A stretch of DNA of 64,000 nucleotides from Riptortus pedestris (lineage: Eukaryota; Arthropoda; Insecta; Hemiptera; Alydidae). Positions 44,490 to 56,100 of the stretch are shown here, piece by piece (position 1 is the stretch's first letter; each line of letters begins with the position of its first letter). Position numbers and translations under genes: made by a program. The notes beneath the pieces were generated by a model. The model did not search any database, was not told the DNA's origin, and saw only the letters and a program-made list of their open reading frames with translations. The DNA is taken from positions 14,521,001 to 14,585,000 of the forward strand of contig CM032233.1 in NCBI GenBank assembly GCA_019009955.1. The letters are read 5' to 3'.

Positions 44490-44748
44490 TTGCTGCCTCT
44501 TCTCTGAATAGAGGCAAAGGAGTCGCAACTGCGGGTTCCCCTAGGACTTTTCGGACTTTTTACTAAAACTAAATCTCCCAAATATTGCACTTTTATGCTT
44601 AGCTGTGCTGGGTGAGCTAGGCTAAGTTACCTGGCCCAAAAAAATTCAAAATTTGATATCTCTTAATAAATGGACACCGCTGGTATGGGGAAACCCAAAG
44701 GTACAGCGGGGGCAGAGGTGGGGAATTTAAAATAAATAAAAAAAAAAA
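44490..44748 (+). mobile_element. Poly(A)-tailed retroposon, family unknown
   Basis: Sequence of 259 bp ending in AAATAAATAAAAAAAAAAA, flanked by GGTTC(A/C)TGATATC (44477-44489 and 44749-44761), 12 of 13 bases identical. The host HINE reads through when it is removed. The body (TTGCTGCCTCTTCTCTGAAT onward, CTGGGTGAGCTAGGCTAAGT) is not recognised; no clear box A/B. Confidence 0.7.
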
Positions 44749-45239
44749 GGTTCCTGATATCAACTTATTATTAATATGACACTAGTAGGAGTGGGGGTTT
44801 ACTAAAAGCGGACAACTATAAAATCCAAATATCTCGGTTAATACTGATTATACGGAAAATATGTACATTACAATATTTATAGTACATTTAATTTGTAATA
44901 AGATTGTTTCTATACAATTTTTCGGTCCGACGTATAGTAACGAAGATATTTTGAATTTTCAAAATTTCCCCCTCTAAACCCCCTCCCACTGGTCCGATTT
45001 CAGGCATTAACAAACTTGACCTTAATTTTGCATAAAGTGATTAAATATCGAGTTTGGTAACTATCAAACCAAAATTGGGACCGCTAGAGCGTTAACAGAT
45101 AAATATGTATATAATTTTGAACGGGACTCATTTTCGTCATCTCCTGGGTAGGACCGATGGATATTTGATGAAATTTTTCAAAAATCACATCATGAGTACG
45201 ACCTTAGTAGCTGATTCCCCTTAAGGGAAATCTGCTAAA

Positions 45240-45731
45240 AATCCGTCACTCAGGGGCTGCGTAAACTAAGCAGATTTCCCACGTTATCGTATAACATACA
45301 TCAGATCTCATCTCAGCACATATTCTCTATTTCTAAGAAAAAAACCGATGAGTCGATGGAGGGGGGGGGGTGGCAACTGAAGACTGTAAACAAGAAAGTA
45401 CGAATAATTCGCTTAATAGTTGAGTTACGACAAAGTTAATAGAAAAACAAATGTCAACCATCAATAGTTTAACAATATTGGTTCTATAATATTTTACGTT
45501 CCGACTCATTATAACCGAGATATTTTGAATTTCCCCCACAAACCCACCGCTAAATATTTGGTATTTAAGCTTAGAATAAAATGGTTCATGATATAACAGT
45601 TTATTGTTAATATGACATAAGTAAGAATGGGGGTTTACTGAATGCTGAAAACTAAACAATCCGAATACACGTATCTCAATTAATACTCATGATAGAGAAC
45701 GTATATGCATAACAACATTTATAGGTACAGA

Positions 45732-45766
<35 letters not shown>

Positions 45767-45837
45767 CGATAACAGACAAGTATACGCTTCATGTGTACTA
45801 CATAAATGGCTGATTTCCCTTATGGAAAATGTGTTAA
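45240..45837 (-). mobile_element. HINE-like element, diverged subfamily, head-to-tail with the previous copy
   Basis: AATCCGTCACTCAGGGGCTG follows TGCTAA of 43729-45239 with only A residues between. The body has the 20740-type block (AAGAAAGTACGAATAATTCG), then long-subtype pieces, a GA tract (45737-45762) and a decayed hairpin TTTCCCTTATGGAAAAT + GTGTTAA. A further decayed left-end scrap is at about 45855-45885. Confidence 0.78.
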
Positions 45838-46187
45838 TACTCCATGCATTGATTGTTTGATCTAAGTAGATTCCCCATGTGGTGGAATGACACAGTTCAA
45901 AGTATGACTCAAGAGAGTAGATGAGGTCATTATCATATTGTAGTCTCTATTTCTACCTTCCTACGAGCTCTATGTAGCTGTAGCTGTAGATGTAGCTAGT
46001 AGCACAAAGTGAAAATCGGATTATGAGTGGGGTGCTTACTGAAGGCTGATGAACAGTTAAAATATGTCTAGCAGAACTAAAATATTTTTTACTAATTAAT
46101 TATTTCATGTTCATGATAAAATTAATGGAAATTGATATATCAACGAATAATTATGTTTTGGGCGTATGGAAACCCGTTCTCCTAGAG

Positions 46188-47055
46188 CAGGGGTCTCCAA
46201 ACTACGGCCCGAGGGCCACATCCGGCCCGCGGACAGATTTTGTCCGGCCCGCGGAGAGCTAGCATACTTGAAAACTCCTTTTAGAGAACATATTTTTTAT
46301 AGCAAATTAAATTTAGTTTACTGAAGTATTCTAATTTTATGTTGAATAATTATTAATATGACATCTACATTGATATGGTCATGGGCTAACTACTCATAAC
46401 ATTGTTGTAGGCTTATTGTTATTGTTTTTGTGATAAGTTGGATAAAGAAACACAGAATTGTAATGAGTAAAGACATGTATAATATGCAGAAAATTTAACT
46501 CCAGTATATAATAACTAACAAATTATTGAAATGAATCCAACTAACATTTTATACATTTTAAATAAAAACGTAACTTATATCAAGCATAATGAAATATGAA
46601 ATACTAATGAGATTTATGTAATTGAGATTTTCCACTGACAATAGTTTGTAGTTGTGGACTAATTTTACTTGTACCAATTACAGTAAATCAGTACATCAGT
46701 TAATTTAGATCTGTAAACATTTTTTGTGTACTTCATTTTGGAGAAGGTCTTCTCATACAAATAAGTAGTACCAAAAACAGAAAACATCCCACGAGCAAAT
46801 TTATGCAAATTATCAAATTTTGTCAGTGGAAGACTCTTATAAAATTCCAACAAAGATGAGTTTTGATATTTGTTCTTAATTATATCACTGCACTGTAGAT
46901 CAATCATTTCCATTTGGTTTCAGTGTCAGTATTTTTTTTTCATCAGTGGACTATTTCACTTTTTACCACCGGCAACAATGATAATATGGTTTTGCCCTCG
47001 GAACTTACTGGAGTAATCAGTATGGCCCTAAGGCTGGAAAGTTTGGAGACCCCTG
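46188..47055 (-). mobile_element. hAT element deletion derivative
   Basis: Terminal inverted repeats CAGGGGTCTCCAAAC and GTTTGGAGACCCCTG are perfect. The flanking octamers TCCTAGAG and TTCTAGAC agree at 6 of 8 positions, consistent with an old 8-bp hAT duplication. Subterminal GGCCCG repeats (ACGGCCCGAGGGCCACATCC) are typical of this kind of hAT end. The transposase C-terminus is retained at 46665-46913; the remainder of the gene is deleted. Confidence 0.85.
46665..46913 (-). pseudogene. hAT transposase C-terminal fragment
   Basis: The minus-strand frame of 82 codons begins MEMIDLQCSDIIKNKYQNSS, continues LLEFYKSLPLTKFDNLHKFA and ends FSKMKYTKNVYRSKLTDVLI. The pattern (EMIDLQ, L..FY.SLP...F.NL...A, FS.MK..K..YRS.LTD..L) is the hAT dimerisation region as in GTF2IRD2/ZBED-like transposases. 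In a complete protein it would be the last 80 or so of about 600 residues. The DNA-binding and catalytic parts are absent. Confidence 0.85.
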
Positions 47056-47239
47056 TTCTAGACTATTAGCACATATTATAGATCACAAACCAATTTTATT
47101 TTTCTCAAAATATGTTATGAACGTTTATTTGTTGGCACACAAAAACAACTCCAGCTAAGAAAGGTAAATGACAAAATATGAAAGAATCAGAAAAAGTATT
47201 GGTTAAAAAAACACCCTTTTATCAAATAATATATAGAAT

Positions 47240-47740
47240 ATGTGGGCAACCCCCCGACCCGCGGTAAGGTTTGATCCGGCCCGCGAGACATTTTGAAAAA
47301 CCCAATTGAACAAAAATATTATACTACTAATTCCAAATGAGGAAGATGAGGAGAGATTTTTGCGTTTTGCAGTACTTATAAATGCGAAAAGTTCTTTTCA
47401 TTGATGAAAGTTAATAAATCAAAACATCGTACAAGGCTGACTGACAATAATTTGGAAAATTCGTTTCGTCTTTGGATCAGTGGAATTAATCCAAACATCG
47501 ATGGATTAGTTTGCCAAATTCAAACTCATGGATTGTACCATGTTGTACCTATTTTTTTTCATTTAATTTTTTTGTTTTAATAAATTGTATTATAATTACA
47601 TTGTCGTTATAATTTCATGTCTGATATCTATCTTTAAAAATTATGAACACTACTTTAAAATGCACTAGTTTTAAAAGCGAATGTATTTGCACACTAAAGT
47701 TTGGCCCGTAACATGCCAAGTTTGCCCATACCCCTGATAT
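47240..47740 (+). mobile_element. hAT relic, copy 3
   Basis: Inverse of the 13470 and 22322 copies. Ends TATGTGGGCAAC and GTTTGCCCATACCCCTG; flanking ATATAGAA and ATATAGAG suggest an 8-bp duplication with one change. The plus-strand frame near 47385-47525 reads EKFFSLMKVNKSKHRTRLTD, then NNLENSFRLWISGINPNIDG: the transposase C-terminal region, here the most readable of the three copies. Confidence 0.78.
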
Positions 47741-49210
47741 AGAGCAATAGTTGTGATTATTTATAAAATAAGGCATAATTATACATCTCAAACCACCTTA
47801 GAACTGCTAGGGTTTTTTTAATTTTCCATTGAAAAATTGTTGAATTTAAACCGCCATGAAAAGTTGTATTCCTCCCACCCCATTTTTTTCACTCAATTTA
47901 ATATCTTAGTAGCGAGACAATTTAGGGTAGAACTCACAGATAAATTGCACAACTTACAGTACTGATGATTGAAAGCCAATCCACTTGCGACTCCAATAAT
48001 GGGGAAAGTGTACTTTTGTTTGTCGTATGTACCAATTTTCTTGCAATTTTACGGCTTAATTCGCTATTTCCCAACTTGAGTGATTAAACTCGAAAAAAAA
48101 AATCATTGGATAATTGTATATTTTCTTCCCAAGCCAAAAACCTACAATCCCCGCCCCGAAGTTCGCATTTGCTATATCACAAATATTTACGGTTCTATAT
48201 ATTTATATATGGCTTAATCTAGTCTGATTCCTTTTATTCTGCCAACTTCTTTTTACAATAGGAACATTTTCTTCATGCATCGATATATATACGAAACATT
48301 TACATAGTACATTTAATTAATAAATGTTAATACTTATATGTTCCATTTATTAGGTGACTTTCGATAAATGCGTGATTTTTAAGAGTGGTAAAAACATCCG
48401 GGAAGATTCTATCTTTCACTTCATAATCAGATATACAATGACAATCAACCGATGCTTACAATGGATACATCTAGGGGCCCGTATTTCAATTTGTTTTATT
48501 TTTTTCATAAGTATTTACACTTGATGGAGTTCAACATTTTTAAACCCATTTTTTCCGTTTTTCCGGAAATAACTAATTTGAACTCTCTTCATACGGTTAC
48601 ATATTTCTATTTACTAGGTATGCTAAACATATTAATGTATTTAAGTGATAAAATTTGAAATCATTGTTTATTTCATTATTTGGGGAAGGGGAGAGGCTTT
48701 GTTTAGGTGAAATTAATCTAAATGTGTAATTAACTCAAACGATTATCCTGAGACCAAAAAAGATAGGAAATTTAAAAGATATATAATAATCCACCTACAT
48801 ATCCAGATCTTATGGGAGAAATACTGAGGTCCTCTGTTTTTATCCAAACCAAATGAAATTATAACAAAATATGTAAAATCTATGAATGGCTCCCACAAAT
48901 AATTGAAGTCGATTTTAAACTATATTTTCAAACAATGGAAGTTTTTTTTCCAATTTAAACGTAGACATTTCTATTTAAATTGACCAAAACATGAGATGTT
49001 GTATTTTAAATCAAAAACTCCCAACTAAGAAATAAAGGAAGCATAATAGTTTTGTGTTTTATACTTGCATGGTTATATTAGCTGTGGGGTTTCCAAAAAT
49101 GATCTTCAGTAGATTAAAAAATAGAGGGGGGGGGAGAAAATGTTCAACTTCAGTTGAGTCAACTTCAGTCGCTCAGCAATTAAGGAATAAAACAATTCTA
49201 ATATATGTTG
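47741..49210. other. Intron stretch, nothing recognised
   Basis: AT-rich, only short frames. No repeat ends or RNA genes were identified. Confidence 0.4.
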
Positions 49211-49423
49211 TTTTTATTAATGCCCGCTTTATGCTCTACAGCAAATTGGGACGGGTTATTTACAGGTTAGCAGAATTCTAGCCAGGTCGGGCAGAAGGAT
49301 TATATTTATTGAGTTCATCAATAACTAAATTCCTATTCCCTTGTGGGAATCAAATCTATGACTCTAGTTTTACCAGGGAAATTAAAACCAACGCCTTAAC
49401 TCACAGAATAACCTAACCCCCTC
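49211..49423 (-). mobile_element. tRNA-derived SINE, decayed
   Basis: Antisense copy of the 25817 family: AGTTAAGGCGTTGGTTTTAA, GATTTGATTCCCAC (decayed box B), GGAATTTAGTTATTGATGAA, GTAAATAACCCGTCCCAATT and an A-rich tail at the low-coordinate end. Confidence 0.7.
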
Positions 49424-50964
49424 AAAAATTTATGTTTCTAAAACATTCACTAAGAATGTATTGTATTAACGTAAGAAATTCATCGTTAAAAACTGTTCGA
49501 CTACCCCTCTATTTGGGAGGGTAAATAGAATTTTGCGAAATTGGTTTAATATACATACACCGAATTCGTTTAATTTACGTCTACTCGTTACAAAGTTACT
49601 TAAGTTCTTAATTTAGATTGGTAGTTTTCGCGTGATGCTCCTAACGAGTGCATGCAAGCATGAATGCATTTTCTTTATTTCTGCGAGGGAGGGATTGATC
49701 ACAGACCAAATGACAAAATATGGAGGTAAATACAGATTAGCACACTCAAAACTCCAATTTTAGTTATTTATGTATGTGTCGTAAAGTAGTTATGGCTCTT
49801 TTTTTTTTTAGTATAATCCTAAACATTAGGGAAACCCTATTCAGCCCCCGATGATTATGAGGAGTAAGATCTTGTCTTAATTCAGACTGTATGCTGTGTT
49901 TAAGGTATGTGACTGCTGCGGACGATGTTGCTGGCTAGTTCTCACGTTGAGGTAGGGATGAGTCTGCCCAATTTCAATTTTGCATGTTGCCATTACTCCT
50001 ACACCAAATTGATGTTATTATACACAACCCATTATTTATAGCCCACACTATTAAATCTTATTTCACAATTACACTCCTAAACACTCACCCCTCTCCTAAA
50101 GATCACTTCTCTTCCAAATATCTACCAAGTATGTATTTCTATCTAGCTCTTGTCTTATAATTAATAAGATACATCAGTTGAAAACGTTGATTTGTAATTT
50201 TTCTTTTGTAAAACTACATTTATAATCGGCAAACATTATCGTAAATAGTATAATGGCAGCAAAAGATCTCCAGGACTCTCTAGAACTTAAACTTAATAGT
50301 TAAAAAAATTTATGTGAACACGCTTGACTTCCTTGTACTCCTATAAACTTAAGTATACAAAATTTGCTGCATTTTATTTAAAATTATTTCATTTGAAAGT
50401 GATACATCCATTCCAATGCATCTGACCAAGAAAACGCCAAAGAGCGTAATTTATAGATCAACTTACGATATACAAAGAAGATCCTTGTACAAATCTTCAT
50501 AATTTCTAATACATACGGAGAATTAGGATTTTTATGTTGTTTACCCTCCTTTAACATGGTAGCTCGATAGATTATCACACTTTCATTGAACTTCACAAAT
50601 GCATAATCATTTTTTAAAACCACTAACAGGTTAAACGAAGAGCAAAGTATATTTCCATGCCCTTCCCCCCCCCCCCCATCTCCCAAACATTAATTAATCA
50701 GAAATGTCAGTTTCCCTTTAAATGTAATTAATAATTAATTTAATTAAAACAGGAAAATTTTTGTATTGAGAAGATAATGTAATCAGAATTATTAACATAA
50801 TTTAATGTAAACAGAACTGAGATCTTAAATGAGCGGGAGGGTTGGTTGGCAACTTTAGGGAGACTTCCTTTCTCTTTTTTCACTGCTAACCTTACATTAC
50901 CGTGAGTTATTAAAGCTATTAGTTTTTCCTGATGATTAAGATTACTTTAATATTCTTAGTTTAT

Positions 50965-51002
<38 letters not shown>

Positions 51003-51005
51003 TTC
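49424..51005. other. Intron stretch with homopolymers
   Basis: C run at 50666-50677 and a 32-base A run at 50967-50998, which may be a poly(A) tail of an unrecognised retroposon. Otherwise no recognisable sequence. Confidence 0.4.
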
Positions 51006-51437
51006 GCCTTTTAGAATAAAATTTAATTATGAGTTTTGCCACTCCCTGGGCCCACTTTGACTAGTATTTTCGTATCTTCTGTACGTATGTATGAATGTAC
51101 TATCTCGCTAACTAAATATTTGCTTATTGTAAACGTGAAAAGACTAAAAGTGGGGGTTTAATTAAAATATGCAAATATCTCTGTTAATATTCGAGATAGA
51201 GAAAAAGTCTATATCACAATATTTAAAGGGCATTATATTTGCAATAAGATTAATTCTATACATTTTTTCCATCCACTCACAATAATGTGGATATTTCGAA
51301 ATCCGCTCGCTCAAGACCCCCCCCCCTCATCCCACTAGTCGAATTTCAGTGGTTAACCACCTTCATCTTTAGTTTTACTTATAAATCTTTAAATATAAAC
51401 TTTGGTAAAGATCAAACAAAAATTACGTTAACAGTGC
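51006..51437 (-). mobile_element. HINE-like core fragment behind a second repeat
   Basis: 51010-51110 (GGGCCCACTTTGACTAGTAT, GTACGTATGTATGAATGTAC) recurs loosely at 59190-59260. From 51139 the HINE core follows (GTGGGGGTTTAATTAAAATA, GCAAATATCTCTGTTAATAT, C run at 51319-51327, GATCAAACAAAAATTACGTT) without either end. Confidence 0.6.
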
Positions 51438-53149
51438 CCGTAGCTGTAGCTTAAAGGGTAGAGTACTGGCCTATATAGGCAGGACGGCTCGCCAGTTGCC
51501 ATCAATTTATTTAAAATTATTAATCCTTTACCGTCGTCATTATCAATAACATATCAACAATGTTCCACAATTAAATGATTTTAGCAAAAATATACTTTTA
51601 AAAATTCATAATTCATGTATTCGATAAAAACAATATCAATTTAATTATAAACTAATAAATATGTTAGTAAAGAGAATAATAAGCAGTAAGTCCATTTGTA
51701 ATTATGCGTGGGTCACAAATTCCTTAGTCCAATCCAGGGCTGGGTGGTGTGGGATGTTTGGGAATATCCCCACCGATATTTCGAATTAAATAATTGGAGG
51801 GTTTATAACTAGATATCACTAAAATTAAGAGTTATTTTTTTATAGAAGTAAAAAAGTGCTCTGACTAAAACGTTAATCTGAATGTGCTTAAAAATGCATT
51901 ACGCTAAATATAAATTTTGTAATGTTTTTTTAGAGACTTTTTCCTAGTAATTGCTGAGAGCCCTCTAGCTGAACATAAATCCTAGCTATGCCGCAGTAAC
52001 CTTTTGATATTACCCATTTCAAATTACTGTTCTTGTTAATTCGTTTTAAACACTTTCTCTCCTAAACCTCACTTTAACTATTATTATCGCCTAACCTCAC
52101 GAAAATCTTTTATTCCTACTCAATGTAGATATCATCTTTTATGATTAATAAAATGAATGAGGAATTTAACCTCTCCGAAAGCTAGGATTTTTGAAACACA
52201 TTTCAATACCCCAAACTACTTTGACGAATTTGAGTCAAGGAAAAAAACTTATGTTCATTCAAATAAATAACTGTCAATTACGTCAGAAATTACGTTAATT
52301 CGCAAACATAAACAACCGAAGTCCTTGAGTTTCATTAAGGTGGCTTCGTCTTAAACAGTGAAGTGTGTTGACAAAAACTCGGAAGTCAAAACGTGAATTT
52401 CATGAACGCAACAAGAGTAATTTCTTGCCCTGGAAAATGTATTCTGGGCTCATTTTTAATTAATTATTACAATATATGTATTGAAAGAACAATTTCAAAA
52501 TATTACAGCTCGAAACCTTGACAACAGACACGCACAATTCATACCTAATGAGTGGGGATACGTTTTCCTGTAAACCCAGGAGTTTCGCCCTAATCACATG
52601 GCTCCTAAATATTCCATTTATATAATGTATATCAAGATTTTCGACCAAGAATAAGGAACATGCGTCCAGGACACTTTACTGAAATTGAGATAAAAGCCCT
52701 CATTGGTCTCCGAAACTTTGTGACACTTCCGTCACATATAGACCATACGTTTTAATTCTGTAACTCGAGATTTTCTGCCCGATTAATATCTTGAAATATG
52801 ACTCCGAAACAGTTCTCAATTTAACTCGGGTTTTGTACAATGGTGCCTGATTAGCAGCAGACTTTTTTATGTGTCCCTTCATGCTTATGTGAATGTCAAT
52901 CCTCGTCTCCTGAGTGACCATAAGCAAGGCGGAGGCACAAACTTTACATATGTTTTGTGACGTTTGATAGAGCCACATTTTCAAGCCCAGATGTATCAAA
53001 ACAATGTTGGTTTTTAGACAATTCATAGTCAAAATATCAAAGAACAGTGGTAGAACTAGAAATATGATACATGTAGACGTTCTATGAACACATATTTTAC
53101 TTACAAATTACTTCCAAATCGGTAACAGTACGATGCATCTACTTTTTCA
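51438..53149. other. Intron stretch, mostly unassigned
   Basis: 51438-51500 has a tRNA-like start (GTAGCTTAAAGGGTAGAGTA) without a box B. Minus-strand frames at 52460-52648 and 52700-53032 show no recognisable domain. Confidence 0.35.
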
Positions 53150-54129
53150 AATCCTCCACGCAAGGGTTGCGTAAATCAAGTATATCTCTAACGTGCTTGA
53201 AGGACACGCAGAAAACTCCATCTAACATTCTACATTAAATGCCTTATTAAAAACCAGATGTAAACAAGTTTTGAAATTTAAGTGAATGAAATGTTCAATG
53301 ATATAACAACTAAAAATGAAAATCGTATGACTAGGAGTGAGGTTTAACTGAGGACTGAAAATGAAAAAAAGAACCACAAATAACTAATCTAGTATTCCTG
53401 TTACAGCAATATTTAATAATGGGATTCATAAATTTGGCCCAGTATGTATGTTTGACGTTCTATTCAATTCTCTATTTCTCATTAGTAAGTAACCTATGTG
53501 CATAAGAAGAGGAATTTAAACTGGACCTGAAGAATATAGATAATACCTTAGTATGAAAAAGTCAGTTAGGCAGGTATTGCGTAAACTAAGCAGATTTCCC
53601 ACGTGTTGGACACGCTACAAAACTTGTAACATCAAACATCTACAGATGTCTATTGGCTGAGATGCTCTATACAAAAATTGCATTAGTAGAAGTGGGTATT
53701 TGTAGACGACTGAAAAATAAAAATATCCTAGCTGATATTTCGTGTTAATATTCCAGTTAGAGGAAAATATATATTATAGAAACAACAATCATAGAAAATT
53801 AAATTTGCAACAGGATTGCTTATTTTAATATTTTTCAAGCCCAACTCATAATGACGGGTATATTTCGAATTTTTACCCTTCCCTCTTGTCCGAGGAAAAA
53901 AAAGTCCTATTTAAGCTTGAAATATTCATGATATATTGGTTTAATGTAAACATTAGGTGAGTTTGGGTGAGGGTTTACTGAAAGATGTCAACTAAAAAGT
54001 ACCGAAATTTAGGTTAGTATTCGAGTGAGAGGTGAAAAAAAAGTGCTGAACAATAATTGTAGAAATATAACTCCCCATAAAGATTGGTTTAATAACATTT
54101 TTCGATTCAACTCATAATATTGAGGTATT
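53150..54129 (-). mobile_element. Old HINE-like copies leading into a satellite
   Basis: Two decayed left ends: AATCCTCCACGCAAGGGTTG (53153) and AAGTCAGTTAGGCAGG (53563), the second with intact AAGCAGATTTCCCACGTG. Diverged cores follow. Around 54100-54200 the core (CATAATATTGAGGTATTGTC, C run, CGATTCCACCCGCTAACGAA) passes directly into the tandem array. Confidence 0.6.
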
Positions 54130-55378
54130 GTCAATTTTTAGTCCCCCTACTCACCCCCCCCCATTACTCTATCGCCCAACTTCCGATTCCACCCGCTAAC
54201 GAACTTCTCTTTATATTCTTCATAGTTTAATGGCAAGGCTCACCAATAAAATCACCTTTCTCCCCCCCCCCCCCCATTACTCTATCGCCCAACTTCCGAT
54301 TCCACTAGTTAACGAACATCTCTTTATCTTCTTCATATATTAATGTCAAGGCTCACCAATAACAACACCTTTCCCCACCCGATTACATTCTCTCCTAACT
54401 TCCGATTCCACCAGATAACGAACATCTCTTTATATTCTTCATAGTTTAATGGCAAGGCTCACCAATAAAATCACCACTCCCCCCCCCCCATTACTCTATC
54501 GCTCAACTTCCGATTCCACCCGCTAACGCACTTCTCTTTATATTCTTTATAGTTTAATGTCTCTGCTAACCAATAAACTCAACTCCCCCCCCCCCATTAC
54601 TCTATCGCCCAACTTCCGATTCCACCCGCTAACGAACTTCTCTTTATATTCTTCATAGTTTAATGGCAAGGCTCACCAATATAATCACCTTTCTCCCCCC
54701 CCCTCCATTACTCTATCGCCCAACTTCCGATTCCACCTGCTAACGAACTTCTCTTTATATTCTTAATAGTTTAATGACAAGGCTCACCAATATAATCACC
54801 TTTCGCCCCCCCCCTCCATTACTCTATCGCCCAACTTCCGATTCCACCCGCTAACGAACTTCTCTTTATATTCTTCATAGTTTAATGGCAAGGCTCACCA
54901 ATAAAATCACCTTTCACCCCCCCCCCCATTACTCTATCGCCCAACTTCCGATTCCACTAGTTAACGAACATCTCTTTATATTCTTCATAGTTTTTGGGCA
55001 AGGCTCAACAATAAAATCACCTCCCCCCCCCCATTACTCTATCGCCCAACTTCCGATTCCACCCGCTAACGAACTTCTCTTTATATTCTTAATAGTTTAA
55101 TGGCAAGGCTCACCAATATAATCACCTTTCTCCCCCCCCCCCCCCTCCATTACTCTATCGCCCAACTTCCGATTCCACCCGCTAACGAACATCTCTTTAT
55201 ATTCTTCATAGTTTAATGGCAAGGCTCACCAATAAAATCACCTTTCTCCCCCCCCCTCCATTACTCTATCGCCCTCCTTCCTATTCCACCCGCTAACGAA
55301 CATCTCTTTATATTCTTCATAGTTTAATGGCAAGGCTCACCAATAAAATCACCTTTCTCCCCCCCCCCCAAACTTTAT
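54130..55378. repeat. 110-bp satellite array, about 11 units
   Basis: Units begin CCATTACTCTATCGCCCAAC at 54163, 54273, 54383 (diverged), 54490, 54594, 54707, 54818, 54927, 55032, 55149 and 55259. Each contains TTCCGATTCCACCCGCTAAC, GAACTTCTCTTTATATTCTT, CATAGTTTAATGGCAAGGCT and CACCAATAAAATCACC, plus a variable C run. The first half matches the HINE core (CCGATTTCAGCCGTTAACGA) and the second half the outer part of the Penelope-like end. The last unit runs into AAACTTTATTCACAT, the next part of that end. Confidence 0.9.
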
Positions 55379-55844
55379 TCACATAGCACATTAATAAGTG
55401 TGTACTAAAATAACGGATTTAATAAATTTGATTACATATTGCAGTTCTGAAGTACTCGTTCCCTCTTACATTCGTGGAGACAGACCCTTCCACACTGGGG
55501 ATGTCGTTGAAACTGAGATTCCCCAAGTCAGTTGACTATAAATCGATTACTTTCATATCCAACCTTGAACACGATTATTTCGCGTCATAATTAAAAATCG
55601 ATTATTATACGATAAAATGTTGTAAAATATATGATTAAGGTATTTAATTTCTGTTCTTTTGTTTGCTGTTTTTTCTGATTTTTATGATGTAATTTTTTTT
55701 TTTTTTTTTTTTTTTGTTTAATGTATTTCTTTCTTCAGAGCTGTAAGTAACCAATATGTGATTAAATTTAATAACTATATTATTTTAGTACAAACTTATT
55801 AAAGTGGTGTATAGCAATGAATTATCATTGAGTCTTTTAAAATT
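55379..55844. other. Intron stretch, nothing recognised
   Basis: T run at 55692-55714. No frame or repeat recognised. Confidence 0.4.
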
Positions 55845-55985
55845 AATGTTATTATTTTTTGAAAAGGAATGGCCCTTGAAGAGGTGGTAGTTAAGCACGA
55901 AACAAGTAGGGCAATGTGAATAAAGTTTTTGCGGAAAGAAAGGTGTTTTAATGGGGAGCCTAGCCAATAAACTATGAAGAATATT
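55845..55985 (+). mobile_element. Penelope-like terminal fragment
   Basis: At 55871-55914: GGCCCTTGAAGAGGTGG..GCACGAAAC, AAGTA, GGGC, the same arrangement as 29480 with decay (CTTGAAGA, shortened hairpin). Then GAATAAAGTTTTTGCGG and AGCCTAGCCAATAAACTATG. It is oriented opposite to the satellite at 54130. Confidence 0.55.
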
Positions 55986-56009
55986 GGGCCCAGAATAAGA
56001 AGAACTTCT

Positions 56010-56100
56010 CTTTAGTTTTACTTGAAACGCTTAAATATCAAATTTGGTAACGATCAAACGAAAATTCTGCTTAGTTAACGTAGTCTCGGCTTGACAAACT
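56010..56100. mobile_element. HINE scraps joined in opposite directions
   Basis: Antisense core TTTAGTTTTACTTGAAACGC, GGTAACGATCAAACGAAAAT is fused to the sense 3' end TCTGCTTAGTTAACGTAGTC..GCTTGACAAACTT. Another sense 3' scrap is at about 57065-57110 (GTGGGAAATTTACTTAGTTT). Confidence 0.55.

Larger units (their letters stand above)
43729..45239 (-). mobile_element. HINE-like element, long subtype, with two later insertions
   Basis: AAGTCCGTCACGCAGG and inverted motif at the left; hairpin TTCCCCTTAAGGGAAATC + TGCTAA at the right. The long-subtype block is interrupted by the palindromic insert 43964-44245 and by the poly(A)-tailed insert 44490-44748. The core is intact, with a very short tract (ATATGTATAT near 45104). 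Confidence 0.85.

Noticed and set aside
51436..51500. tRNA gene or second SINE
   Set aside because: A box-A-like start only; no box B or foldable cloverleaf.
54885..55100. Coding frame through the 110-bp satellite
   Set aside because: Open only because the unit lacks stops in that frame; no family and C runs vary in length.
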